Part shown: positions 24,434-36,292 of the stretch, one piece after another
How positions within the stretch are numbered: position 1 is the first letter of the stretch
Layout: the number at the start of each line of letters is the position of its first letter
Assembly: GCA_024734555.1 (NCBI GenBank)
Contig: JANPWX010000097.1
Span: 821,391-885,390 of the forward strand
DNA: 64,000 bases
Reading direction: 5' to 3'
Source: Trochalopteron elliotii
Taxonomy: Eukaryota > Chordata > Aves > Passeriformes > Leiothrichidae
The notes under the pieces: model-generated
What the model saw: only the letters and a program-made list of their open reading frames with translations
What the model was told of the DNA's origin: nothing
Database searches by the model: none
Made by a program: the position numbers and the translations under genes

Positions 24434-24504
24434 AAATTAATAGATAAGTTTATTAAACAAAGATTAATAAATAAATAGCAAAATTAATAGATAAGTTCAT
24501 TAAA
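24434..24504. repeat. short direct duplication, 24 bp repeated at 47-bp spacing
   Basis: The sequence at 24434-24457 recurs at 24481-24504 with 23 of 24 bases identical (AAATTAATAGATAAGTT core followed by T or C). The AT-rich spacer between them contains AATAAATAAATAG. This looks like a single local tandem duplication in AT-rich DNA. Confidence 0.9.
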
Positions 24505-24575
24505 TTTCATCCTTGCTGTAATTGCAACAGAGAAATTATAGCACTTTATCCTGAAGAGGATAGCATTTACAAAGG

Positions 24576-24866
24576 CTAACTTTTGTGGAGGATGTCTTGT
24601 GTCAGTTCTCTCAGTGCTTTCTTTAGTCTTTCTCCACGGAAAATAGTCGAATTGTCTCTCAAAACCAGGAAGTCCATGCTGTCTGAAGGGACCTCCAAAG
24701 GTATGCTGTTGGGAGCTTTTGCTTTTGCTGAATGTGCCCCATACAGCAAGCCAGGCCCCCTTGGGTTAGCAGGCACATGTCCCTTCTTTTGTTTCTCTAT
24801 TATATCTCTTTTGAAATTTTGAAACATTTGAAGCCTCTCATGACCTTCATGTGAAACCTTATGCAT
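24576..24866 (-). other. protein-like open frame of uncertain coding status
   Basis: A 96-codon frame runs from ATG (24864-24866) to TAG (24576-24578) in otherwise AT-rich DNA. It stays open upstream to a TGA at 24960-24962, about 128 codons in all. The peptide is hydrophilic and balanced. It starts with a basic stretch (FKRDIIEKQKKGH near residues 18-30), has a Pro/Gly-rich middle and ends in a predicted helix (GERLKKALRELTQDI). There is no signal peptide or membrane segment. A splice-acceptor-like CTCTGCCTCCAG lies on the minus strand at 24879-24890, just upstream of the ATG. An AATAAA lies at 24449-24454, 122 bases past the stop. Together these could make a terminal exon. I recognise no family, and no partner exon was found to the right, so chance remains a live explanation. 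Confidence 0.2.
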
Positions 24867-24966
24867 GGTCCTAGTGTGCTGGAGGCAGAGCCTGGTGCAC
24901 TTATCTTTGTTGAATAAGATTTTTATTGCAACAACTGTTAAATCTTCTTTATGGTTGTTTCACATG

Positions 24967-27900
24967 AGAGTCACAAGTCTTCTGGGAAACTTCTCCCAAG
25001 TTTCACTTTATAGTGGTATGAGAGTCTTGTGAGTCTTGTGAATGCAGGTTTTTAAGTGAGAGTTTAGCCCAGTAAATAAAATTTTAATTGGGAAATCTTG
25101 AGATTCCTCCATGGATGGATTATTTGCCCTGTGAGAGGAGGTGGTGGGTCCTGGGTCTGCTCAGCCCAGGGGGGTTCCTGGGCTTCCAGAGGGGGAAGAG
25201 AGAGCTACAGGTAAGCCTAAGTGCAGCTCAGGTCCTTGGCTTAGCTTGGCTAGGACTCATTTCAGTGTGCTGAATGGGTTGGACAGCTGAAACTACAGAC
25301 TTAGCTGTCAGAGGTATCCCATCAGAAAGTGGGCCACGGGAGTCTATGGCAGTAGCCTTCCTTTCCTTAGGATGCAAATTGAGGAGCATTTCCTTTGCAC
25401 TCCTGTGTTAATTTAGTGGTGCCAGCAAAGGTGTGGTACAGCTAGATGGTAAACCATCAGGGGAACCAGTTCAGGTTAAAAAGTAATCCCTTTTAGTTCA
25501 TTTGTTTTAACCAGTTTTAAAATGGATTCCTCCCATAGCTCCATGAAAATTCATCTTTGTGCCACTGAGGCACAGGGCAACACTAGGAACAGCCTTCAGG
25601 GAGTGCTTCACCTGATTCTGGGTTTCAAAGAGGCGTTTTTCAGACTGTGGCTTTACAGTTAGTTTTTAAGAGCCCTCTGGAAATATCTCCCAATCCCATG
25701 GCTCCATGGATTGCCAGCTGAAGATGACCATTTGTGAAACTGGACTTCAAGCCAAGTCTGTGGCAAAAATAGACTGCAAAAATGATGAATCACAGCTAAA
25801 CACTGCTGCACAATACTACCCTTACGCTGTTCTGCCATTTTTTTGGGTTGCGATCTAACCACCTGTTAATTGTACCCATCACACATTGCTATGGGGTGCT
25901 GAAATTCATTGTAGGCCTACAGGATCATCAATGTCTCCTGAGCCATCCAGGATGGGGCCTCACAGCTTTTCAGGTCCTGCTGCTGTTTACATCAAATGCA
26001 CTAAGACTGGCTTTCCCAGCTGCCATGAGCTGTCTTGTCTGATTGCCTCAGCCTCATTGCTATTTTATGACCAGAGATTGTGTCTGAGCAGAAGGATGTG
26101 AGTGCATCACCTGCCTTCAAGAAAATCAGTTTGTGCCAAGGAGGACAGGATTTTTAGGCATTGAGACTGTCAGTTAACCTCACCTGGAAACAAAGTACGA
26201 TGCTTTGTGTGGGGTGGGACTGATCCTGCACCCCTGCACTTGATCTTGGCATTGCTTTCACAGGGATCAGAATCATTCCTGGCCAAGCTAAGACCCGCCT
26301 CTGTTTATGTTCCTTTCTAAAACTTTTTAAAACTAACCTCTCTTTTCTCCACTGCACATATTTTCGCATTTGTGCTAATGAAAGCACTGGATTGTTCTAG
26401 GGGATCACATGGAAAATATCTGTGAGCTTTGGCCATCTCTCTGAAATACTACAGTCAATTTGGTGTTTGCTTTGGCGTGTTGCTGTGAAAGATTGTAGAG
26501 TGCTCGTGTTTATACGCATACAGGGAAAGAGGGCTCCTGCTCATTGTGCCTTTGTGAGGCTGCCAGACTGTCTGGCCCCAGCTATTCTACTGTAAGTGAA
26601 AAGAGCCTTGCGAGTGCTCACTGCATGCTTGGACCATGTTCTGCTAGACACTGTGCTTGGAAGTCCTTCTGTCAGCTTGAAAAATATCTTTCTGCCTGAA
26701 TAGTGTTTACTCCCTGTTGATACAAGTAACATGTAAGATTGCTTGTCAGTGAAGAAATTTTTCCTTCTTCCCTTTGCTTCTCCCATGTACTGGGCAGCTT
26801 TGCATACAGTGCATTTTGGTGGCCTTCCTGTACTAGGACAGCCAGCTGCCCTTTGAGAACAAGAAAGGATTTTCCATACAGAAGAATGAGAAGTAATGTG
26901 TAATTGATGGTATGATGCAGCCCTGTTGAAAGATTTGGACATTGCCCTTGACAAAGGACTTACTTTCCTCCTGTAGCCAGATGCTTTCTGAAGTAAGATA
27001 AGACAGAGATTTTCAGGTGGAAGGCTCTTCTGTCCAAAGTGGGATTTGTCTGCTCTGTGCAGAGAAATCTTGTCCAGCTGGAAGCTCCTACAACAACCTT
27101 TGAGAAGATGAAGGATTACTCCAGCAACCCCTCTTAATTTTCTTGTCTACAAGAAAGCTTGCTCTAAAATTTAATGATATCTGTAAGTTCCTGCTGAAAA
27201 GTCATGGGCTACAGGACCCACACTTGAATAGTAATTATAAAGTGCTTTTGTATTGAACTTGAAGTCTGAATAGCAGTTTGTAGAATTCAGGTCTTCTTTC
27301 CTTTTCAAGTGATAACAAATATTTATCTCAGATTTCCTCTTCTGGAAGGAATAGCTGGAAAACAAATATGCATTGATGGGAATTGCCAGGCACCTGGACC
27401 CAACCTGTAGCCCAGCTATCCTGGAGTCCTGTCTGTAGCTGCACTGAGAATTTGGAGGAAGATGTTGCTGGAATGGATGATTGCAACTAAACTGCAAACA
27501 AGCCTGCCCATTGCTTCCCAGAGAGCTCTGTCAGCTTTTGTTTCAAGCAGCAGCTCTGTAATTTCAGCAGGGAAGGTGCAGTAACTGATGCTTAACAATT
27601 AATATTCTTTGTTTTCTTTCAGCTGTCAAGATTTGCCAGCCAGTTTTGCTTTACAAAATCTATAAGTAGGGAAGATAAGTGTTTTCTTTTGTACAATGGA
27701 CATGAAGGAATGAAAGGATTCAAGATTGTAAAACCTTAATGATTGTAAAACCTCAACTCAGGCTGTTTTTCCAACAAATATTCACTCTGCTACGTACACA
27801 CTCATACTGGGCTCAGACATTTTGGTATCACCAACAGAGCCAAACCCTCACGAGCCAAAAGTAAATACACTTTTATTCAGTGTCAGCCATCAATCTCTTT

Positions 27901-30900
27901 CCAACTTTCAGGACATACTCTTGTGAATTAGGGGTTTCTGCTTGAGAAACCTGGCCTGTTAGCTTGCAGTGAAAATAGATAGGACCAGGCACATTATCTG
28001 CACAAAGCTCCCCTGTGAGACTCTGTGCAGCCCAGCCAGCCTTGTTCCTCCTACTGCTGTGCTTCATGTTGCTCCTGTGAATAAACAGTGCTGCACATGC
28101 TTAGACCAATATACTCAGACACTTGGCTTCTCACTAAAGCAGCTGAACTACCTGAGGCAGGAATAACAGGAGCGTTCTCAAGAAAACCAGTCAGTGAGCT
28201 TCTCTGTGTCTTTGCCTGATGGTTTTGAGGAATCTTTATGATACTATGGAGATTGAAGAAAGCCTACAAATTTGCAGTTGACTGGTAGCCTACATCAGAT
28301 TCTCTTAGTCCTGCCAGTGTGAGACCTTTAGGCAAGGATTTTCCCTGTTGCAGCCTTTTAGTTTTTTGGTTAGGGGATTTTGCCTAATATTTGGAAATAT
28401 TAAAAGCAAACTCTAAGAAGGCTTGCTTCATCAAGAAAGCACCTTACCAAACCTCTGCCTAGTACAAATGGATCAATTCTCCAGCCCAAGGGCTGTTTCA
28501 TACTCTGTGCCTCAAAGCATTGACCACCCCAGCATCAACAACCAGCAGGGTGAGGAAGGACCAGCAGGGCCCTGGATTTCTCTAGTGCCAGGATTAAACG
28601 TTTGTTTCCACTTCTCAAAACACCATGTCTGAGGGTTCAAAACACTGCTGTGCCTGCTTGCATCTCCCCTACCAGGGCATGGGCACCTGCTTCTGTAAAA
28701 CCTGTCAGAGGTAAACTGCTGCTGAGAGCTACACAGCACTGAGTGAAGCCCTGTGCATTCGAGAAGATAAATGAATCCAGAGGAAGAGGCTTTTGCTGTG
28801 CTGCTGCTATTTCAATGGGAAAGTGAGACCCTGAAATGCTCTGTTCTACTTCAGTAGCTCTAAGAGGAGCCTTTCTCCAGAGGTCTCTGGCACCCAGACT
28901 AATTGAAGTAACTCCAAAGGGCTCTTCTAAACCTAATTCTTCCCCCATGTTTTCAGTTTCCTTTTTTTTCCTTCCTGTCTACACCCTCTCTTGAACAAAA
29001 AGCTTTAAAACTCTTTTTTTAGAAAGGATTCAAATGTAATTTGGATGAAGTTAATGTGAAGTCAAGGTTGATTACTCATCCCCCTGAAACCACCAGCAGC
29101 GGCTGAGTGCTGGTGAGTGTGAGACAGGAGTTCAAACATAGCTGGGAAACTTGGGAGCAAGCTGAACAAAGGGTGGGCTGGAGGCTGGGCATCACTGCTC
29201 CCCCTCCCCCTGTGTGACTTTCTCAGCTCACGATGAACCCTTTGATCACTGTCCAGCACGGGGTTATGTGGCAGCCTGGGCTGGGGCCAGGGATGTATAC
29301 ATGGGTGGAGGCTGCTGTAATCTTCATGTGCCCTTGATCCACCCTATCCCCTCATTTCCACAAACACTGTCGCGTATCACAGTGGGGTGCATCACTGCCG
29401 GTGCTCCTTCAGCTGAGACACGGGACTGTCCCTGCCAAGCACAGCTCCTTTTCCCAGAAATCTCTCTGATAGCAACATTTTGAAAAGTGTGCCTGTGTTT
29501 TGTAACCATTACTCTCTTTTTGCCAAGCACATTTGTATTTGACACTGGAATACAACACTGTGAGTACGATAGTGCTGTTAGCAACACAGTGTTCGTGTCT
29601 TTCAGAAGTGGCTGCTCTGGGAGAGCTGCACAGGCAAGCATGGCTATCCTGGGGAGATGCTGCTCATGAAGAGAGCACTGCCAGAATCTTGCCTCTGGAA
29701 GCACATTCTCCAGACCACCTGCTTTAGGGCAGTATTTTAGCTCCATATTCCTCTAATAAGGATTTTAGTACTGCGCTTAGTGGCTATTAAGAACTCTTGA
29801 GTCCAAGATAAGATCTTACAGATGTGCTACCATTATCATTCATACTTAAATGTTGACATAGTAATCTGCAAAATGAGCTGAAACTCTTGAAGAAAAAGGC
29901 TAATTGTCTCTAAGGTAAAGTGGATGAGAATCGGTGGAGAGGCAAGCTGCGGTCCCTTGTGCTTTTCAGTTGCATTTGTTTGTGGCCATTCACCATCAGA
30001 AAGTGGGAAAAGGGACCTGGTTTCTCCTGTCTGCCTCTGCCACTGTCTTTGGATAGGTTGCCTTCAGCACAGTGGCAGAAGTAGACTTAAGGTATTTGAA
30101 GACTGCCTGGAAAATGGGGCATGTCAGGTCTTATAAAAGCTTCTGTTCTCTTTTAAAACCTACAACAAAACAGATATGGGTTACACTCTTCTGTATTATT
30201 TCCTATTTATTTTGGGATGGCCAGAAGACCCTAAAGGAATGATACCATTCTCTATCAAAATCTCTAGCTAATTTCTACAGTACAGCCATGAACAACCCTC
30301 TTGTTAAGTGGCACCAGGTTTTCGCAGGTGGTAGATCCACTATCTTAGCACGTCACACAAAGGATGTTGCAACTCTGCAATTATATTTCTAGTGCAAATG
30401 CTGAAACTGGTTGAAGAAGATTTAGAAATGTAGGCCATCTCTCTTCAGCTCCCCCCTCCTCCCAAATTACTGCAAAGGTCAATGAAATACAGTTTTGCCC
30501 AGACAGAGGAAAAGCAGTGTCATGGAGTCTCCTCATTCCTCCATGTTTCAGCACAACAGGACCAAAACTATACACAGATAAGTGTGCAGAGCATGAGATT
30601 ATGAAACTGCCATAAAGTTGCCAATGGTACAGCTCAGAGTCCATCTGGAGCTACAAAGAGGGGCCAAGAGGTGTAGGGGCAATTGCCTGGGGCTTGGGCA
30701 TGGGTAGTGGTCCATGCTGTGTGATGGTGATGCAGAAAAGCAGGTCTGACTTGGTGCTGCTGCTGCCTGGGGAATCGTAGGACTTCTGCCCTTCCTGTCC
30801 ACTGCTTACAGGGAAGCTGTAGCCAGGTGAGCTCAGTCTCTGCTCTGGGACAGTAGTGCTTGCTGCTCTGCTATATGAGAACATCCCCAATCCTGTTACT

Positions 30901-31837
30901 GTGGTGTACTTACAGAGGTAAAAATCCTGTGTTGTATGTAGATAAAGACAGACTATTTGATGCTCAATCAGAGAATAATCAATCTCTTTGTATTGGGTAG
31001 AAGATGAAGCTGAAGGAGCCTGGGGTACCTTTATGCCTATATACTTATTACTCTATCCACACTGGGAACTCTGGTGCTGCATTAGGACAGAGGACAAATG
31101 CCCGGGGCTGCTCCCTCTAGAGTGCTCTGGAACTTGATGTCACTCCTGGAGCATCCCACAGATTGCTCTGCAGCATCCATCAGCACCAAAGATATGGATG
31201 AGGATGTGGCCCTTACCCTGGGCCTGAACTGCAAGTCAGCCCTGAGGTGAGATGCTGTGCTGAGCAAAGATTGAGGGAAAAATAATCTGGTTTAGGAGAG
31301 CTACCGTTCTTTAAGATTATCTTGAATGTTCACGTTTTTTATGCAGCATTTTAGAACGTTTCAGCTGCTCCCATTTGGAATTCAATTCCTCTCCCTTTTA
31401 ATCAATAGCAGGCCTTAACAAAACAATATCTCACAGGAGACACAAGCACACAGTGCTGAACAAAGCAAAAGAGCCACTGGCTTACAGCAACAATTGCTGC
31501 TACACAATGGGTTTTCAAAGCTCAGTATATATTTTGTCCCTACTGGGAAAACTATAACAAGACTGAATTAGTGGCTAGGCTTGCCAAGGGGAGAAATTAA
31601 ACTGTGATGACTTGTCTGACACCTTGAAGTACCTTTATTTATTTTGGGGGAGAGGATAGCATGGGGAAATAAGATGCCTATAAGGCAAAACTATTTTCTG
31701 TTGCTTTCCAAAGTGTACAGCAGATCTGCATGCCTAAGGGCTTAATCCAGGTCAGGGATCAAGAGTACCTTCTGGTGGCTCTTGAGAAGAGCTGACAAGG
31801 GTGAGGAGGCTGCCCAGAGGTCTGGGGAGGTGCAGGA
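24967..31837. other. non-coding block, several short unassigned frames
   Basis: No recognised exon or repeat. Frames of 95-140 codons occur on the minus strand (26541-26954, 27171-27497, 28637-28948, 29324-29746) and overlap frames on other phases. The 28637-28948 frame gives the most protein-like peptide but lacks splice signals at its start. A 13-base direct repeat (GATTGTAAAACCT) occurs twice within about 27723-27752. GC is moderate and CpG is low. Confidence 0.5.
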
Positions 31838-32485
31838 GTGGATGTAGGAGTGTGGCTTTCGAGGGCAGTATGGTCTGGGAGTCACTTGTCCTTGCCAGGG
31901 AAAGGTGCGGGGTTGGTTTGCAGATGGCTGTTTGGTGAGGGAGAGAGAAGGAGACTATGTGAGAGCAAAGCAAATTCCCTTCCCTGTATGTGGCTGGTCA
32001 CCCTTGAGCTTGCAAACTTGGCTTCTCATCTGTGGATCTTGACAGCTCTTTGCTCTGGCACTAATGGGTTTCAAGAGCTCCCAGTGAGCTGTAATCACCT
32101 TGGTTCAGGGCTCAGCTTGCACCTTTACAAGCACCTTCACCCCTTGCTGTTAACCTGTGGTCTCCTCTATTCAGCAGCTAAGCTTGTAAATTCATGTAAC
32201 CAAATAGCTGTGCTGTTAACTGCCTGCATGAAAGTGAACAACACATCCATCTTCCAGTGCCCAGCCAACAGCCTAATGACACTGCTCACCGTGCTTTTGG
32301 GCAGCCTTTCAGACATAACTAACTCTGGCACTGTAAAAACAATTGTTTCAGTGCTCACACAGGCCACATGGCTCATCTGGGCAGAGGAGGGAGGTTGTGC
32401 AGGCAGAAGACTTCCCACGGACTGTCCCTGTGCACTAGTGCCCTGTGCCATCATCATCACATTCCACGGTCTGACGGCTGGCTAG
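31838..32485 (+). other. longest open frame in the window, probably not coding
   Basis: A 215-codon frame runs from ATG to TAG. The predicted peptide is rich in Leu, Cys, Trp and Ser. It contains several hydrophobic runs (for example around residues 50-75 and 140-160) but no ordered set of membrane helices, signal peptide or known motif. A 97-codon frame runs opposite on the minus strand (32167-32460). The region has about 50 percent GC, where stop codons are rarer. By a rough estimate, one frame of this length is not surprising across six frames of 64 kb. No splice-site or promoter support was seen. Confidence 0.15.
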
Positions 32486-35400
32486 GGAGAACTTCACCCT
32501 GCTGGTAAATTGTGCTTCACATCCAGAGCAGCTGCCTGCTTGCAGTGGTTTTATTTTCAGTTGTGATTGATGTTTGACCAGTCTTTTTTAAAAGGCATGC
32601 CTCAGTTTTGCTGTCTGTAGCCTGAGTAATTTTCTAAAGTAAAGTGCCACCAGGAGGACAGCCACTAATGAAACACTAAATGGTGCTGAGGTGTTCTGGT
32701 CTCTCTGGTTCTTGCTAAAGTCTGTGGCTTGAATCCTCTAGTGTTGAGATTGATCTTGTCACAAAGATTGTCTTGAATGCAGACCTGGTTACTTATGACA
32801 GAGTGTGGAGGAGGCTGGGCTGCAAGTTCACACTTTGCTAGAGACCCCACAAAGGAACTCAGCTGGGGACACCACTGAGGGAAACAAGGCATGACTGCTT
32901 CCACTGTTGCTTGTGTTACTACTTGTTACTGAAGGAGAAAAAGTGCAGCTTTCTGTCTGCCAGTGGCTGGGACCTGCCACTGGCAGAGATCTGATATGTT
33001 ACTTTCCTTGCCCCAAAGCAATCACAAGCAATCAAAGTTGGGAGCGCAGGAGCTGGCAGGGGTTGAATGGTCATTGCTTTTCTTTATTTGCTGGCTGCTT
33101 ACCTGGTGCAACAGGCACTACAAGAGAATTTCTTAATTAACCGGGCTCTGTCCTGGGCGGCACATGTACGCTGCCAATGGGCATTATAAAAGTGTAGTTA
33201 TTGCACTTTGGCTTGGGAGAAGCCCCGGTGCAGTTGTATTGTTAAGGAAACAGTCTTGGAGGAAGGGAGAGAAGGAGACTGGTCTCCACTCCAAAGGCTG
33301 TTTGTTGTCTTAAACATGGCTGGATCTAACCTCGGGGGAGGTGGAGGGTTAATTTGAGCTGCCTTTGAAAGCAAATATAAGCAGTGCACAGCAAGATCTC
33401 AGGGAAGCAATGTTTATAATCTGTATCCTGCTTCAAATTGTATCAGCACCGCACTTCTGCCCCACTGCCAAAATTAGCTTCAGTCACCAGGAAGCAGCTG
33501 GTGTCCCAAGCATGAGACCTTGCACTCAGCCATCGTTTGGTAGCTTTTATACAGTTATGAAGAGAGAGCTTTTCCTGGCTATTGAGCATCACCTACTCTT
33601 CGCCTTTGCAGCAGCAGCAGGAAACTTCTCATATGTGAGGGCTGATCCAGTGTTCTCAATCATGCACAGTTCCTGATGATTTTAGCAGGAGAATTGTTTT
33701 ACAGTGCATAGTTGAAATGTGTTCCTTGAGAAGTGGACTGTCTTCTGTCCTCTCAGAAGGAGGGTGGGGAATGCACTGCTCTGCCAGCTGTCTGCCTGTG
33801 CGTCATTAGAAGCGTGCAGGCTATGATACGCAGTCCTTAAATTTAGACAACAATATTAGGGATTTTGTCAAGCTAGGTAATATGGAATCCAGAGTGGTTG
33901 TTGATTAGCTTTGTCATCCATTAAATCCAGGGTGCTTTTAATTCACTATGCATAAACTAGTGCAGTCCTTTCCTTCATCCTTTCAAAAAGGAATAGCTGC
34001 TTCTCCCTCCAGTCCGGACAATGGAATATTTGAAAAGTGGCAGTACATTAATTTCTGCCTCAGTGGAGATTTGCAGGAGAAATAGCTCTTTAGGTTGTTC
34101 TGTGGCCATAATACATTTGAGAGAGTTGGTGTCAGAGCTTTTTGTAATTATTTAAAATATTGAGTAATGCAAACAAACAGAAACAAAGGAAAATAATTGG
34201 GGAGGGAAGGAATTCCTCTGCTCTCTCTCTGCTGTTGCAGGTTTTACTCTGATAGGCCAGCTTTTCATTTCCCAAGGTAGAGACTTTTATCCTGTCTTTG
34301 TGACTGTTTTACTTCCCTTTTCTCCTGGGAGTGGGGGAAATGAATGATTTCTGCCTTCCTCCTGTTTCTTCACTTTCATCAGGAAAGAGGAGATTAACAA
34401 TGCCAGGACTCTGCTCATTCGTTAGTCTTTTTCCTTTTCTTTCTCATCACCAAAATTGCAAGAGTGAAATGACGCAGGCACTCAATATCCACTCATCTTA
34501 TCAATCCAGCTCTTTGACTGCTTTTGTTATACAGTGGCATGATGGTCTTTGGCTTGTTATTTACCAGCTGTTTAATTTAAATGTATCCGCATCAGGGAGC
34601 CAAAAGATCCAGTCTTAGAGCTCTCTCGCAGGATTTGTCTAACCACACTCTAAATTATTTAACTAGGCTCCAAACTGTTTGGAGATTTTTTTTTTCCTTT
34701 TTAAGCACTATGATTTGATTCAAAACATCTGTAAAAAATCACAAATGACCTTACATCAGGGCAACAGCTCAGCTCTGTCTTGAACCTAGGCAGGGTCAAG
34801 TGTGAGAGCTGTTTGAAAAGCCTAAAATTCCTGACATGATGAAATTCTTTTCCTACTTGTTTGTTGACAGAAGATGGGCAGGGAAGGCAAGGCAAAGCAA
34901 GATCAAGATGCTGTGCCGCTGGGCCAGGAGTGAGCAGAACATCTTGTTACGGAAATAGCCATGAAAACGCTCCTCCCTGCATTAGAAAAGCAGCTATTTA
35001 AAGCAGGATCAACTGCCAGTCCTCTTTGCTGGTGTTGTCATTTGGATGTGGCATGTGCAAATAATATTTCCTCGTGAAAGAAAACTTCCATCAGTGACAG
35101 CACTGCTCTGGTGTATCCTCTCCCAAAGGGGAGAAATCAGCTCATCCCTAGAAATGGTGTCTCCTTCTGAAAAGAATCCCCAGGATCTGGGTTTTGTTTT
35201 TCTTTTAAGATTTTAGGCAAGTGGATTTTGATCCACCAGTGACATCAGGGTGGTGCAATTTCTAAGACGTGTTCGGACGTTGGAGTTACATCGGACAGTG
35301 CTCTTGTTAAAACAAAAATACATGGAGAAAATGAACAAACCTATGTGACAGAGGGCAAAACTCACTTTCCCCTAAGATATGCATAATAAAACTGGCAATT

Positions 35401-36032
35401 CATGCCTTCGAAAGAGATTGCTTTACCTTTAATGATGTCAGTGAGCAAAAATACTTTTATTCTTGGCAAATTATAGTGGGGTGCTATCTTTCAAAAAACT
35501 GGAATAATCAAACATAGATTTTCTAGAGAGGTGAACCCATGCTTGGCTTAAGCACCCTCAAACTTTCCTCTAGTTGAGATTCACATCTGTATCCCTGCTC
35601 TACAGCTCAAGCCTGCTGCTGTTTGTTATTGTTTGCATTACTTCAGGGCCCACTTAGGGATTGTACAAAATGTTCTTTTAAAAAAAATAAATATTGAAGT
35701 GCCTGTACAGCATTTGAGAGAAACATACTCCTTTTGTAAGGTGTTGCCATCTGATCATTGCAGAAGTACAGAAAAGAAATCTTGGGGCCATGCAGGGTGC
35801 TAAGGCTTGGGGGATAAATGTTTTTAGAGTATTAGGAGCTAGGAGTCATCCTCATTTCCATGTAAGCCCCTGTACCAAGTGAAGGGAGAGCATGAGACCT
35901 TTGAGGAGCATTTATGTGTCCTATGTAAGCAAGCTTAAAGAACTCACTGGGCACAGGGATTGGAAGAGATTTAGACCACCTGAGCCTGGATTTTAGAGTT
36001 AAGGATCTCTTCTTGTTCTAGCAAGTCCTAGC
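32486..36032. other. non-coding block, no recognised gene
   Basis: Ordinary sequence with frames of at most about 103 codons. No CR1, SINE or LTR similarity was recognised. A poly-T run lies at about 34687-34696 and a short A tract near 35682-35689. Confidence 0.55.
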
Positions 36033-36292
36033 TGAGAAAGAATTGTTGAACAACTCTGTTGCTGAGTCCTGAAGGCTGTGAAAATACAGCAGAGTTGATG
36101 GAGATGTCAGAGATACAGATCATCCTCTTGTCTCTCCTATATTTATCTCCTTTCCTCCAAACTCCTTGTTGTATTTTTATTGGGATTTTCTTTGTATTAA
36201 CCCTATTAAACGCATCACTAGCACTGAAATTTGCCGATGCCAATAAACCCATCTGTTTTATTAACTAACCGCAGTCTCTGGAGTGTTTCTCA
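36033..36292 (+). mobile_element. solo-LTR-like element, plus strand (ERV type)
   Basis: A 260-bp block has TG...CA ends forming a perfect 7-bp inverted repeat: TGAGAAA at 36033-36039 and TTTCTCA at 36286-36292. The flanks are CTAGC (36028-36032) and CTGGC (36293-36297), a 5-bp target duplication with one mismatch. Inside, a TATA-like TATATTTA lies at 36139-36146 and AATAAA at 36242-36247, 45 bases before the 3' end, the usual LTR order. No internal retroviral sequence adjoins it, so a solo LTR left by recombination fits. A 5-bp duplication is typical of ERVL-type and some other ERVs. Open frames inside are incidental. The family name could not be fixed without a repeat library. Confidence 0.55.

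Noticed and set aside
29324..29746. 140-codon minus-strand frame
   Set aside because: Peptide composition is noise-like, a plus-strand frame overlaps, and there are no splice signals or family resemblance.
30651..30890. Ser/Pro-rich minus-strand frame that first looked like an exon
   Set aside because: Low-complexity composition, overlapping frames in other phases, no acceptor before the start and no recognised family.
36059..36268. 69-codon hydrophobic frame inside the 36033-36292 block
   Set aside because: It lies within the LTR-like element and spans its polyadenylation signal, so it is incidental.
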